Positions 18,543-28,366 of a DNA stretch of 64,000 nucleotides are shown here, piece by piece (positions within the stretch are counted from its first letter, which is position 1; the number at the start of each line of letters is the position of its first letter). A program made the position numbers and the translations under genes. The notes beneath the pieces are model-generated. The model made no database searches and was not told the DNA's origin. It saw only the letters and a program-made list of their open reading frames with translations. This stretch comes from an uncultured Actinomycetes bacterium (GTDB lineage Bacteria > Actinomycetota > Actinomycetes > Nanopelagicales > Nanopelagicaceae), in assembly GCA_903822425.1 (NCBI GenBank), contig CAIJOY010000015.1, forward strand, positions 1 to 64,000. Direction: 5' to 3'.

Positions 18543-21500
18543 ATGAGCAAAGAACCTACTACCCAGATTGGCGCGCTTCTTCGCCGACCTTTGGATAGTA
18601 AGAACCTCGCACTAACTGATCAGCAAAAAGAGGTAATCCAACATCGTGGTTCACCACTGATTGTTTTAGGTGGCCCCGGCAGCGGAAAAACAACTGTATT
18701 AATTGAAGCAGCGCTCTCGCGTATTGCCCAGGGCCAAGACCCTAATTCAATACTGCTGGTGACATATGGACGCGAGCGAGCATCAGAACTCCGTGATGCC
18801 ATTGCGCTGCGCACTACTGCAATTATGAAAGAGCCTTTGGCGCGTACTTTCCATTCACTGGCTTTCTCTATTTTGAAAATGAAATCTCATCCAGATGATC
18901 CTGAACCAATTCTGATGTCAGGTCCAGAGCAAGAATATTTCATTCGCGATCTGCTCGATGGAGATGCAGAGATGGGCAAGAAATATTGGCCCAACGATTT
19001 AGAAGCTGCTCTCACAACAAGTGGCTTTGTGCGAGAACTGAGAGATTTGATTTTGCGAGCTTCCGAACGCAATCTCTCGCCTGCCCAACTTGCAGCGTTA
19101 GGTAGCGAGTTTGGTGAAAACTATTGGCAAGGCGCAGCAACATTCTGGGAGCAATATCTTGAAGTCTCTGACTTACGAGCCGAATCTGCCAGTGATGCCA
19201 AAAACAGAATTGATCCTAGCCAAATTGTTATTGAAGCTTTTAGACACTTAAAGGGTGCACCGAAAGTTGCTCAAGAACTTCGCGCACGTTTTAGAACGAT
19301 TTTGGTAGATGAATTCCAAGAAAGTGACCCGGCACAACGACAACTTCTTCGCGAACTTGCTGGTGCAGATCTGGTCATATGTGCCGATGGCGATAGCGCC
19401 GTAGGCCGTTTTCGCGGTGCAGATCCAGACCAACTTCGCGCTGAACTGGATCACTATCTTTCATCAGGCAAACACATTGTCTTATCTGAAATATTTCGAC
19501 ACGATCCTCAGATTTTTAACGTGGTTAATGCAGTTGCCCATGAATTTCGTGGCACATCTCCTACACGCAAACGAACCTGCTTAGGAGTTGCACACGGGGG
19601 CGATCATCAACCTGTCATTGTTGGACGCTTTCGATCCTCAGCAGAGGAAGCTCAATTCATCGCATACCAAATGCGCCACGCCCATTTAATTCAGGGAAGA
19701 GCATGGAATGAAATGGCTGTGATTGTGCGCTCTGGGGGCGCGGCAAGTTCCACTTTACGTCGAGCATTTTCACAAGCCGGAATCCCTGTGGCATTAGATG
19801 TAGAAGCTTTAGCTAATAATCCAGCAATTGCGCCATTTTTATTGTTGGCGCAAGTTGCCCTTGGCGAAAAGAAATTAAGTTCCGAAATTTGTGAGCGCCT
19901 CTTACTGAGTGAATTTGGTGGTGCTGATTCGGTTTCCTTACGCCGCATACGACGCGCACTCATTGGAGCACGAGGAGATGAAGATCAACGCACCGGAACA
20001 GAACTTCTTGTATCTGCAATAAATGATGGTGAAATAATTATTGAAGGTGCTCAACCTCTCCAGCGAATCCACGACCTACTTTCACGTGCTCGGAAAGTTC
20101 TGCGCAAGTCCTCAACTCAAGGTGAAGATCTTCTCTGGGAAATCTGGAATAACGCTCTTACAAGTGATGGCCAAAAGTTGAGCGAGAGCTGGCGCACTCA
20201 AGCTCTTCGCGGCGGCGCACGCGGAGCAAGTGCAGATCGAGACTTGGATGCCATGATGCAATTGTTCGAAGCGGCACGTCGTTTTGCAGAAAGATTTCCT
20301 CGTTCTAAAGCTGAGAGTTTCATTCGTCAAATCAGCCATGAAGATATTTTGGGTGATGCAATTACCGCGCAAGGACAGCGCTCAGATGTTGTTGAAATTT
20401 TGACTGTTCACTCATCTAAAGGTCGCCAATGGCAGATCGTTGCGGTTGCGGGATTACAAGAAGGAGCTTGGCCAAATTTACGCCAACGTGGTTCTTTGCT
20501 GGGATCAGAAAGACTTGTTGAATACATGCGCCATGGCGCAATGCCACGTAAAGAGTTAGATGTACTAGCTGCTAGTGGATTGGCTGAGGATGAAAGGCGA
20601 TTACTGCACGTTGCTATTTCCCGCGCTCAATCTCAATTGATCGTCACTGCTGTACAAAAAGATGATGATGAACCATCTGCTTACTTTGAAGAATTATCTT
20701 CATTGGTTCTTGGAGATTGGAGTACAGAGCCTGCGATGACAGCGGTTCCCCGGCCAATCACTCCAGCGGCATTGGTTTCCACTTTGCGCCGTGAACTTAT
20801 AGGCGGGGACACTCGTGCTGCCTCTATTCTGGCGCGCTTAAACAAAGAAGGTCTATCGCAAGCAGATTATGAAGCCTGGGCTGGCGTTGCATCCATTACT
20901 ACTTCTGAGCCCATCATTGCACTTGATGCGTTGGTGCCAGTTTCACCCAGCAGTGCAGAGAGTTTCACTGAATGCGGAGTGAAGTGGTTTCTTGAGCGCA
21001 GTGGTGGAACCAATGGAGACAGCGCTGCACAAATTCTTGGTTCGGCCATTCATGCCTTTGCAGCATTAATGGAAGAGGATTCCTCTCTCACGCAATCGGA
21101 TTTGGTGAGTAAATTAAAAAGCGCCTGGAAACTTATTGACCCAAGTTCAGGCTGGGTAAGCACAGCGCAACTCAACAAGGCAGTTCAGATGATTCATAAA
21201 TTTGTGCAGTATCACAACGCTTCAAAGAATCAGATTGTCGGAGTTGAGGCAGAATTCTCGATTGTTGTTGGACGAGCACACATCCGCGGAAGCGTCGATC
21301 GGCTTGAAGTAACTGCCGATGGGGAAATATTTGTCGTAGATTTCAAAACTGGTGCCAACATTGTCACCGGACAAGAAGCTCTCACTAATAAACAGATGCA
21401 GGCATATCAGTTAGCGGTGACCGAAGGTGGCTTTGCAGATCTGCATGAAAGCCGTACAACAATTGGTGCCGAACTTGTCTACTTGGGTTCAGATGCAGTC

Positions 21501-21680
21501 GGAGTAACTAAGCGCGAGCAGCCAAAAATCGTAGTGGAAGATGTCAAAGATGAAATTATAGAAATTGCTGAAGCAATGAGCGGAAAAGAATTCTTTGCCA
21601 CCATCAATAAGAGATGCAAGAAATGCCCTGTTCGAAGTGCTTGCCCCATACAAAGTGATGGACGGGCGGTAATGCAATGA
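18543..21680 (+). CDS. adnA: AdnA-type helicase-nuclease subunit of the AdnAB double-strand break resection complex
   Basis: About 1045 residues; ATG 18534 is an in-frame alternative. The UvrD-like motor has Walker A GGPGSGKTTVL near residue 45 and Walker B ILVDEFQESDPAQ near residue 258. The C-terminal nuclease has VDFKTG near residue 933, a RecB-type active site. Four cysteines, one in TECGVKW and three in CKKCPVRSACPIQ, fit an AddB-like Fe-S clasp. AdnAB resects DNA ends for recombination in actinobacteria instead of RecBCD. The gene overlaps adnB by four bases. Here the putative motor keeps GSGKTT, so it looks ATPase-competent. Confidence 0.9.
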   Translation: MSKEPTTQIGALLRRPLDSKNLALTDQQKEVIQHRGSPLIVLGGPGSGKTTVLIEAALSRIAQGQDPNSILLVTYGRERASELRDAIALRTTAIMKEPLARTFHSLAFSILKMKSHPDDPEPILMSGPEQEYFIRDLLDGDAEMGKKYWPNDLEAALTTSGFVRELRDLILRASERNLSPAQLAALGSEFGENYWQGAATFWEQYLEVSDLRAESASDAKNRIDPSQIVIEAFRHLKGAPKVAQELRARFRTILVDEFQESDPAQRQLLRELAGADLVICADGDSAVGRFRGADPDQLRAELDHYLSSGKHIVLSEIFRHDPQIFNVVNAVAHEFRGTSPTRKRTCLGVAHGGDHQPVIVGRFRSSAEEAQFIAYQMRHAHLIQGRAWNEMAVIVRSGGAASSTLRRAFSQAGIPVALDVEALANNPAIAPFLLLAQVALGEKKLSSEICERLLLSEFGGADSVSLRRIRRALIGARGDEDQRTGTELLVSAINDGEIIIEGAQPLQRIHDLLSRARKVLRKSSTQGEDLLWEIWNNALTSDGQKLSESWRTQALRGGARGASADRDLDAMMQLFEAARRFAERFPRSKAESFIRQISHEDILGDAITAQGQRSDVVEILTVHSSKGRQWQIVAVAGLQEGAWPNLRQRGSLLGSERLVEYMRHGAMPRKELDVLAASGLAEDERRLLHVAISRAQSQLIVTAVQKDDDEPSAYFEELSSLVLGDWSTEPAMTAVPRPITPAALVSTLRRELIGGDTRAASILARLNKEGLSQADYEAWAGVASITTSEPIIALDALVPVSPSSAESFTECGVKWFLERSGGTNGDSAAQILGSAIHAFAALMEEDSSLTQSDLVSKLKSAWKLIDPSSGWVSTAQLNKAVQMIHKFVQYHNASKNQIVGVEAEFSIVVGRAHIRGSVDRLEVTADGEIFVVDFKTGANIVTGQEALTNKQMQAYQLAVTEGGFADLHESRTTIGAELVYLGSDAVGVTKREQPKIVVEDVKDEIIEIAEAMSGKEFFATINKRCKKCPVRSACPIQSDGRAVMQ

Positions 21681-24600
21681 GCCTCGAGATTCGCTACTCA
21701 CCTTTTGATATTGCACAAGCACTTGCCAGCGTCGATGCAAAAGTTCGTATGCCGACTCAAGAACAGGCGCTCATCATTGCAGCGCCTCTTGAACCGGCAG
21801 TTGTTATCGCTGGAGCTGGTTCTGGCAAAACTGAAACTATGAGCGCACGGGTTCTTTATCTCGTAGCAAATGGCATCGTTAAACCCGATGAAGTTTTAGG
21901 ACTGACTTTCACACGAAAAGCTGCTGGAGAATTAGGTGTTCGGATTCGAGGACGCCTCAGACAACTTCGCAGCGCTGGTTTACTACCGAAAAATACTGCT
22001 ATAGATGCTGCGGTGATGACTTATCACTCGTACGCCGGTCGTTTACTCAGTGAACATTCCATTCGATATGGAATTGATGCTAGTGATGAGCCATTGGGAG
22101 ATGCGGCAATTTGGCAAATGGCCTCTGATCTAGTTCGTAACTGGCCTGATGAAGATTTCAGCTCAGATAGCGCATTAAGCACGGTCATTAAGGATGTCAT
22201 CGGCCTTACGCGCTTAGTCCTTGAGCATCAATCTTCCTCTGCAGATATTGAATCAATCTCCATGAAAATTTTGCAAAAAATAGATTCACTTGGACCTAAA
22301 TCTAATAAGGAAGTTCGCACTGTCCAGAAAGTATTACAGCAAAGAATTTCTCTCCTGCCTATGGTCGAATCCTTTATAGGGAAGCGACGTAAAGAAGGCC
22401 TTCTCTCATTTGATGACCAAATGTCTTTAGCGGCAGAAATCGCTACGGGATTTCCAGAGGTTTCCGAACTTGAGCGGTCGCGATATCGCGTTGTGCTTCT
22501 AGATGAATATCAAGATACCTCTCAATCCCAAGTCCGCATGCTTTCAGCACTCTTTGGAAGCGCTCATCCAGTGATGGCAGTGGGAGATCCTTGCCAAGCA
22601 ATTTATACCTGGCGCGGTGCATCGGCTGGGACAATTGGAGCATTTGCACAAAACTTTCCTAAAAGTTCAGAGCAAAAGGGAGCAGCAACGTATTCGTTAT
22701 CAACTACATTCCGCAATGACAAAATCATTTTGGAGCTTGCGAATCGAATTTCAGTTCCGATTCGCGAAAAAGGTCCAGTTCCAGTTTCACCACTTGTAGC
22801 TAGAAGTGGCGCTGGGGATGGTGAATTAGCTTGTGGAATTTTTGAAAGCATCGATGCCGAAGCACACGCAATATCTGAATATTTCTCACAACTATGGTTT
22901 GCACCTGAACGTCTTTCTCAACCCGAGAACAAACGGACATCATTTGCCGTCTTGGTGCGCAAACGATCACAGATTCCAGATATTGAATTAGCTCTTCGCG
23001 CAGCTGATATTCCAGTTGAAGTTCTTGGAGTTGGTGGGTTGATTCACGTGGCAGAAGTTGCCGACGTCATTTCATTAATGCGAATCGTTAGCGATCCTGA
23101 AGCGGGAGCGGCGCTCATGCGCCATCTCACCGGACCACGTCTGAACTTAGGGGCAGCCGATATTGCGGCTTTAGGCCGTTTTTCTCGAGCGCGATCTGAT
23201 GTAACGCATATGACCTCGAAAACCCTTATTGGAAAGATTGCCGCTGGGAATCCATTGCGCGAAGAAGCTGATGATCAATTCCTAGGAAGTTTGATCGATG
23301 CGCTGGATGAAATCGGCTCGGCACCTAAAGATAAGTTTTCAGCGATTGGTTTTACTCGACTCACCCATTTTGCTGCCGATCTTCGTCGGCTTCGTTCTCG
23401 AGCAGGTGGCAACCTCATTGATCTCATCGGCGAGATCGAAAGTTATCTCTCCTTGGATGTTGAAGTAATGCTCCGCGATGGCACCCAAAATGGTCGACGC
23501 CATCTTGATCGTTTTATAGATGAAGCGGCGAAGTTCTCACGTGCCGGCGGAAGCGTTTCAGAATTCTTAACATGGCTAGATGTCGCTTCTGCTGAAGAAG
23601 GCGGATTGAAATCTGGATCCCCTGAAGTACGCCCTGATGTAGTACAAATTCTGACGATTCACACCGCAAAAGGTGCCGAGTGGGATGTAGTTGCTGTGCC
23701 GGGATTAGCCGAGGGAACATTCCCAAGTTCTGGAAATGAAAAAGATAATTGGTTGACGAATGAAAAACATATTCCATTTGAACTCAGAGGTGATAATCAC
23801 GAACTTCCCACACTTGATATCTCTCAGTGCAGCTCCAACACGGAAGTCAAGAAAGTACTCGATAAGTTTGCACAATCGTGTAATGAGATGAAAGCTACTG
23901 AAGAGATTCGTTTGGGTTATGTTGCCGTAACTCGAGCGCGCACTCATTTACTTTGCACGACATCACGGTGGAGGGATGGCGCCAAGGCAGTTGAGCCGAG
24001 TGATCTCTACCAATTTGTCTTCGCGAGCGCCCAAAATGGCGGACGCATCCTTGCTGATACTCCTGCACCGGATGATGAGGAAAAGAATCCAGCTCTTGAA
24101 AACCCTCTGAGCGGGGTTTGGCCACGGGACTGGTTGGGCGATAAGCGAGAAGAATTCGACAGAGCAATTGATCTGGTGAGAAAGAGCCAACCAGATTCTT
24201 TAGATCTCTATGATGACACAAATCTTTGGAGCCGTGATGCGCAAGCGTTGATCAACGAAATCCATCACAGTAAAGCCAAAATAAATATTTTCTTGCCGCC
24301 GAGATTATCGGTTTCAACGATGGTGGCTTTGCGTGAAAACCCTAGCGAATTGGCACTGTCTATCCGCCGACCTATGCCACGCCCACAAGATGAATATTCG
24401 CGCCGTGGAACCATCTTCCATTTGTGGGTAGAGAAACACTTTGGCCAGCAGACGCTATTTGATGAAGAGGATTTAGATCCCATCGATCGCCTCGAAGATG
24501 ATCAGACTCTAGAGGATCTCAAAAAAGCCTGGTTAAGCAGCTCATGGGGAAATCGTCAACCCTTTGCCGTTGAAGTGCCATTTGAAACTGTTATCGCTGG

Positions 24601-24862
24601 TGTTTTGGTGCGCGGACGTATTGATGCGGTCTATAAAGATGGCGATAATTTTGAAATAGTGGATTGGAAGACAGGCTCGAGAAAATTAGGAGAGTCCTCG
24701 GCTATCCAGTTAGCTCTCTATCGATTGGCGTGGGCAAAACTCACCGGGACTGACATTGTGCGAGTTAGTGCAGCATTTCATTATGTACCAACATCTATTA
24801 CCGATAGGCCCGCTGATTTACTTGATGAGGCAGGGTTGATTGCGTTGCTGGAGAAGTACTAG
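21677..24862 (+). CDS. adnB: AdnB-type helicase-nuclease subunit of AdnAB
   Basis: 1061 residues. Walker A AGAGSGKTETM is near residue 46, motif II LLDEYQDTSQSQ near 275, motif III WRGAS near 315, motif VI VAVTRARTHLL near 752, and a RecB-family nuclease domain contains VRGRIDAVY and VDWKTGSRKLG near residue 995. AdnB is the dominant 3'-to-5' motor in mycobacteria and also carries a nuclease. The start overlaps the end of adnA (ATGA), giving coupled translation for a heterodimer. The 3' end overlaps the convergent EEP hydrolase gene by four bases. Confidence 0.92.
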   Translation: MSLEIRYSPFDIAQALASVDAKVRMPTQEQALIIAAPLEPAVVIAGAGSGKTETMSARVLYLVANGIVKPDEVLGLTFTRKAAGELGVRIRGRLRQLRSAGLLPKNTAIDAAVMTYHSYAGRLLSEHSIRYGIDASDEPLGDAAIWQMASDLVRNWPDEDFSSDSALSTVIKDVIGLTRLVLEHQSSSADIESISMKILQKIDSLGPKSNKEVRTVQKVLQQRISLLPMVESFIGKRRKEGLLSFDDQMSLAAEIATGFPEVSELERSRYRVVLLDEYQDTSQSQVRMLSALFGSAHPVMAVGDPCQAIYTWRGASAGTIGAFAQNFPKSSEQKGAATYSLSTTFRNDKIILELANRISVPIREKGPVPVSPLVARSGAGDGELACGIFESIDAEAHAISEYFSQLWFAPERLSQPENKRTSFAVLVRKRSQIPDIELALRAADIPVEVLGVGGLIHVAEVADVISLMRIVSDPEAGAALMRHLTGPRLNLGAADIAALGRFSRARSDVTHMTSKTLIGKIAAGNPLREEADDQFLGSLIDALDEIGSAPKDKFSAIGFTRLTHFAADLRRLRSRAGGNLIDLIGEIESYLSLDVEVMLRDGTQNGRRHLDRFIDEAAKFSRAGGSVSEFLTWLDVASAEEGGLKSGSPEVRPDVVQILTIHTAKGAEWDVVAVPGLAEGTFPSSGNEKDNWLTNEKHIPFELRGDNHELPTLDISQCSSNTEVKKVLDKFAQSCNEMKATEEIRLGYVAVTRARTHLLCTTSRWRDGAKAVEPSDLYQFVFASAQNGGRILADTPAPDDEEKNPALENPLSGVWPRDWLGDKREEFDRAIDLVRKSQPDSLDLYDDTNLWSRDAQALINEIHHSKAKINIFLPPRLSVSTMVALRENPSELALSIRRPMPRPQDEYSRRGTIFHLWVEKHFGQQTLFDEEDLDPIDRLEDDQTLEDLKKAWLSSSWGNRQPFAVEVPFETVIAGVLVRGRIDAVYKDGDNFEIVDWKTGSRKLGESSAIQLALYRLAWAKLTGTDIVRVSAAFHYVPTSITDRPADLLDEAGLIALLEKY

Positions 24863-25662
24863 TCGATCTCTATCGTTAAGGGCATGTGATCGCTGATTCC
24901 TGGAAATGTCGAAGGAAAATGCAGCACATCTTCACTCGCAACTTTTTGAGAAAGAAAATAGTCAATTTGTACTCGTGGCGCCCAACTAGGAAAAGTTTTT
25001 TGAGTTGCAAGGGAATTCCAGCCGAACCCTCGCGCAAAAATACCCATAGGGATATTGAGATCTCCCATGATGATGATTTTCTTCTTATCTTTTATAGGCA
25101 AAGTATTCGCCCACTTTTTGATTTTTATTAACTGCATAAGACTAAAGCCAGGCACAAAGGAAAGATGAGTATTAATAATCAACCAACCGTTATCTAATAC
25201 AGCAGCTAGTGCACAGCGGGGATGATCTCGAACATAAAACCGTTTCATCTTTCCATCTACAGGAAATGCCATCGGTATTCCAACGGGTGAACCCTTAAGT
25301 TCAAGACGGTGCCATGAAATGACAGGAATTTTAGAAACCAAACCAATTCCGTAGGCACCAGCTATTGATTGAGTTTTTGATGTGACGATGAGTTGATCAC
25401 CATCACGTGGATTGCGCCAATCTTCATCGGGTGATCCCATAAGCGCTGGAGCAAATGCCCAATGATTGGTTGCAAGCGCATCTGCAAAATCTTTTACTTG
25501 ATTTGCCATGCCTGAGCGTTCAAGGAGCATGTCCATCTCTTGCAGGCCGATGAGATCACAGCCCGCTTCTGCAAGAGCTGCCTGTATCAAGGCCGGGGGA
25601 TTGGCCGTTGTTGAAGGGGGAGTGATGAGCCCATGCTGGAGATTCCACGAGGTGAGGCGCAT
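24859..25662 (-). CDS. Endonuclease/exonuclease/phosphatase (EEP) family hydrolase
   Basis: 267 residues. The EEP fold is shown by LTSWNLQHG at the N-terminus, the metal-binding Glu of LIGLQEMDMLLERSG, IIMGDLNIP near residue 199 and the terminal catalytic pair in ISDHMPLTIEID. Members cleave phosphodiesters in DNA, RNA, lipids or inositol phosphates; no signal peptide is visible, so it is probably cytoplasmic. It faces nudC divergently, 27 bases apart, and each gene has a TAnnnT box 6-8 bases before its ATG. The substrate cannot be assigned. Confidence 0.8.
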   Translation of the reverse strand: MRLTSWNLQHGLITPPSTTANPPALIQAALAEAGCDLIGLQEMDMLLERSGMANQVKDFADALATNHWAFAPALMGSPDEDWRNPRDGDQLIVTSKTQSIAGAYGIGLVSKIPVISWHRLELKGSPVGIPMAFPVDGKMKRFYVRDHPRCALAAVLDNGWLIINTHLSFVPGFSLMQLIKIKKWANTLPIKDKKKIIIMGDLNIPMGIFARGFGWNSLATQKTFPSWAPRVQIDYFLSQKVASEDVLHFPSTFPGISDHMPLTIEID

Positions 25663-25668
25663 AGGCCC

Positions 25669-25681
25669 ATGCTAGTAGTGT
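25669..25681. promoter_or_regulatory. Paired -10-like boxes for divergent EEP hydrolase and nudC genes
   Basis: On the minus strand TAGCAT (25669-25674) ends six bases before ATG 25662; on the plus strand TAGTGT (25676-25681) ends eight bases before ATG 25690. Both genes would be transcribed with little or no leader from a 27-base gap. Confidence 0.5.
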
Positions 25682-25689
25682 CGCCCATC

Positions 25690-26607
25690 ATGAGCGCGAT
25701 CAAGATCAACCAACCAGCCTTGAGCAACTTAATGTTGGCTCGAAGCAGCATTGATCGCGCCAGCGAATTGCGTACTGATCCTGAAGCACTTGAGAAACTT
25801 TGGCAAAGTGCAAAAATCTTGGTTGTTATTGATGGTTTCATCAGCGCAACTGATGATTCGTTGCTGTATTACGCAGTAAGTGCCCTTTCTGATGTCGGTG
25901 AGCGATATTTCCTCGGGATTGATCCAGAAAGCAACCAGAGTTATTTTGCATGGCACACAGGTTCTCATCCAGAAGAGGAGTTACGTACTTTGCGTCAAGT
26001 GGGTGCAAACTTAACAACTCTGGAAGCTGGGTTAGCCGTTCATGCGATTGCACTTTCACATTGGCATAGCTCCCATCCCTGTTGCCCTAAATGCGGAGCA
26101 CCAACACGCGTTGATCTCGGCGGTGCTGTGCGCGTGTGCACGATTGATCAAAGCCAACATCACCCTCGCACAGATCCTGCCGTCATTGTTTTAGTAAAAG
26201 ATAAAGATGATCGAATTCTTTTAGGTCACCAACCAATCTGGCCTGACAAACGTTTCTCTACTTTTGCAGGATTTGTTGAACCTGGTGAATCCTTTGAACA
26301 ATGTGTTGTGCGCGAAGTGGCAGAGGAATCTGGAGTCTTAGTTGGAGACGTTCGCTACTTAGGATCACAACCATGGCCATTTCCCGCATCAATCATGATT
26401 GCATTCGAAGCAATGACAGAGGATGCTTCCACCTCAAAAGCAGATGGCGTCGAAATTACGGAGATCCGTTGGTTTACACGAACTCAAATGAAAGAGGCGG
26501 TTGCTAGTCAAGAAGTTCTGCTGCCACCGCGTATCAGCGTTGCTAGACGAATGATTGAATTTTGGTATGGCAGCGAGATTGAAACCGGCGAAAGTTGGCG
26601 CCCATGA
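25690..26607 (+). CDS. nudC: NAD(+) diphosphatase / RNA deNADding enzyme NudC
   Basis: 305 residues from ATG 25690; longer in-frame starts at 25633 and 25669 would run into the divergent gene and its promoter. A zinc ribbon begins with CCPKCGAPT, the Nudix box is GFVEPGESFEQCVVREVAEESG, and the SQPWPFPAS signature after it is specific to NudC. The enzyme hydrolyses NADH to NMNH and AMP and removes 5'-NAD caps from RNA. The fourth zinc ligand appears to be in VCTIDQSQHHPR, where a His may replace Cys. The stop overlaps the uvrD2 start (ATGA). Confidence 0.9.
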   Translation: MSAIKINQPALSNLMLARSSIDRASELRTDPEALEKLWQSAKILVVIDGFISATDDSLLYYAVSALSDVGERYFLGIDPESNQSYFAWHTGSHPEEELRTLRQVGANLTTLEAGLAVHAIALSHWHSSHPCCPKCGAPTRVDLGGAVRVCTIDQSQHHPRTDPAVIVLVKDKDDRILLGHQPIWPDKRFSTFAGFVEPGESFEQCVVREVAEESGVLVGDVRYLGSQPWPFPASIMIAFEAMTEDASTSKADGVEITEIRWFTRTQMKEAVASQEVLLPPRISVARRMIEFWYGSEIETGESWRP

Positions 26608-28265
26608 GTGAAGTAAATGAGGTTCGAGCCGAAGAGATTCTTGCCGCATTAGATGAAGAACAACGACAAGTTGCTCTTGCTACGCGAGGCCCTGTCTGTG
26701 TTATTGCCGGTGCTGGAACGGGAAAAACGAGAGCGATTACCCATCGCATTGCTTACGCATCTGCCATTGGGGTTATGAATCCACAAAAAGTCTTGGCGCT
26801 GACTTTTACGGCTCGCGCAGCGGGTGAAATGCGGGCACGCTTGCGATCCCTGGGAGTTCCTAGTGTTTCAGCGCGCACCATCCACTCCGCTGCGCTGAAG
26901 CAACTGCTCTTTTTCTGGCCAAGTGTTTTTGGAGGTCGCACTCCTGACATTTTGACGACAAAAACTAGTTTCATCACTGAAGCAATTTCACGAGCTAAAT
27001 TAACTGGTACTTTTCCGGCGACATCGCGCGAACTATTGCGTGAGGTTGCAACAGAGATTGAATGGGCAAAAGTTTCTGAAATTGCACCAGAGGATTACAT
27101 AGAAGAATCAAAAATGCGCCCAGGACGTAGTCGTATCAATCCCGGACAAATTGCACAGGTGTACTCGGCCTACATGAGTTTGCTCCGACAGGAGCACACG
27201 ATTGATTTTGAAGATGTTCTGCTCCTGACAACTGCGATGATTGAAGAAGATCGTGAAACTCGTGAGCGCGTTCACGACCAATATCGATTCTTTACAGTGG
27301 ATGAATATCAGGATGTTTCACCTCTCCAACAACGATTGATCAACGCGTGGCTTGGAAACCGACAAGAAATCTGTGTCGTGGGAGATCCAGCCCAGACCAT
27401 TTATTCTTTCGCTGGAGCAACTCCAATCTTTCTCAATCAATTCACACAGCGCTTTCCAGAGGCAGAAGTCATTCGCTTAACTTCTGGATATCGATCAACT
27501 CCGGAAATTATTCAGACTGCAAATCGGGTCCTGACACGATCGCAAATGGGTCACGAAATTGTTGCGCTCAACGAACATGGCCAGCGTCCAGTACTGACTC
27601 AATACAAAAATGAAACCAGCGAAGTCGAAGGAGTCGTGGGAGAGATTTCCAAAATGATCTCAACTGGGATTGCACCGCAAGAAATTGCAGTCCTAGCGCG
27701 CACTAATGCTCAACTTAAAGCGTTAGAGAAAGTCTGTTTTGAACAAGGTATCCCATATCAAGTTCGCAACAACGATCGATTCTTTGAGCGCTCAGATGTT
27801 AGAGATTTCCTCAAAGGTGTACGGAAAGCTTCGGTGATTCCGACAGAGGGCGTGTATTGGCTTGATGAACTCAGGACTTTGGCTCAGCCATTTATTACCA
27901 GTACGACAACTGATGGCGTTACCGCTCTTTTACATTTAGCTCGCGAACTTGATGCCGACGCAGCATTTACGCCTAAAAATCTTCGCGCGTATTTACGCGA
28001 ACTCGAAGATCGATCTGAACAAAATAATCCTCCAGTGATGCCCGTTGTCACACTGGCAACGCTGCATGCTGCCAAGGGTTTGGAGTGGGATCAAGTCTTT
28101 GTTGTAGGGGTAGAGGAAGGAATTCTGCCTACGCGCGAGGATGCCGTAGAGGAAGAAAGACGCCTTTTCTACGTGGGCATTACTCGTCCAAAATTGCACC
28201 TGGTTGTCAGTTATCGCCAGAATCCGAGCAGATTCCTGCGTGAATCTGGGTTACTCATCAGTTAG
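26604..28265 (+). CDS. uvrD2: UvrD2-type superfamily 1 DNA helicase, short form without HRDC
   Basis: 553 residues from ATG 26604, which overlaps the nudC stop. Walker A AGAGTGKTRAITHR is near residue 36, motif II FFTVDEYQDVSPLQQ near 230, motif Va-like TLHAAKGLEWDQVFV near 486, and motif VI RLFYVGITRPKLHL near 518. The protein ends about 20 residues after motif VI. Mycobacterial UvrD2, in the same neighbourhood, is about 700 residues with an HRDC domain and a tetracysteine C-terminal region (family knowledge); both are absent here. Its likely role is DNA unwinding in repair or replication. Helicase motifs are intact, so this is a natural short form and not a pseudogene. Confidence 0.86.
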   Translation: MSEVNEVRAEEILAALDEEQRQVALATRGPVCVIAGAGTGKTRAITHRIAYASAIGVMNPQKVLALTFTARAAGEMRARLRSLGVPSVSARTIHSAALKQLLFFWPSVFGGRTPDILTTKTSFITEAISRAKLTGTFPATSRELLREVATEIEWAKVSEIAPEDYIEESKMRPGRSRINPGQIAQVYSAYMSLLRQEHTIDFEDVLLLTTAMIEEDRETRERVHDQYRFFTVDEYQDVSPLQQRLINAWLGNRQEICVVGDPAQTIYSFAGATPIFLNQFTQRFPEAEVIRLTSGYRSTPEIIQTANRVLTRSQMGHEIVALNEHGQRPVLTQYKNETSEVEGVVGEISKMISTGIAPQEIAVLARTNAQLKALEKVCFEQGIPYQVRNNDRFFERSDVRDFLKGVRKASVIPTEGVYWLDELRTLAQPFITSTTTDGVTALLHLARELDADAAFTPKNLRAYLRELEDRSEQNNPPVMPVVTLATLHAAKGLEWDQVFVVGVEEGILPTREDAVEEERRLFYVGITRPKLHLVVSYRQNPSRFLRESGLLIS

Positions 28266-28277
28266 AAATTAATTGAT

Positions 28278-28307
28278 TTGCATCCAAGATGGTGCGTGCT
28301 TTACCAT
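28278..28307 (+). promoter_or_regulatory. Candidate promoter of the whiB7 leader transcript
   Basis: TTGCAT (28278-28283) and TACCAT (28302-28307) are separated by 18 bases. An AT-rich tract (AAATTAATTGAT) lies immediately upstream of the -35, the arrangement described for WhiB7-activated promoters, where the AT-hook binds next to the -35. Transcription would start near 28314. Confidence 0.5.
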
Positions 28308-28317
28308 TTGCATCAAC

Positions 28318-28333
28318 GCAATCGTCCGATTGC
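28318..28333. repeat. Perfect palindrome in the whiB7 leader
   Basis: GCAATCG (28318-28324) and CGATTGC (28327-28333) form 7-bp arms around a TC spacer, just downstream of the candidate promoter. TTGCATC also occurs three times nearby (28278, 28308, 28330). This could be an operator for a dimeric regulator or an RNA stem. Confidence 0.6.
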
Positions 28334-28366
28334 ATCCGAAGGTGAAATGCAGAAAAGGAGCGCACA

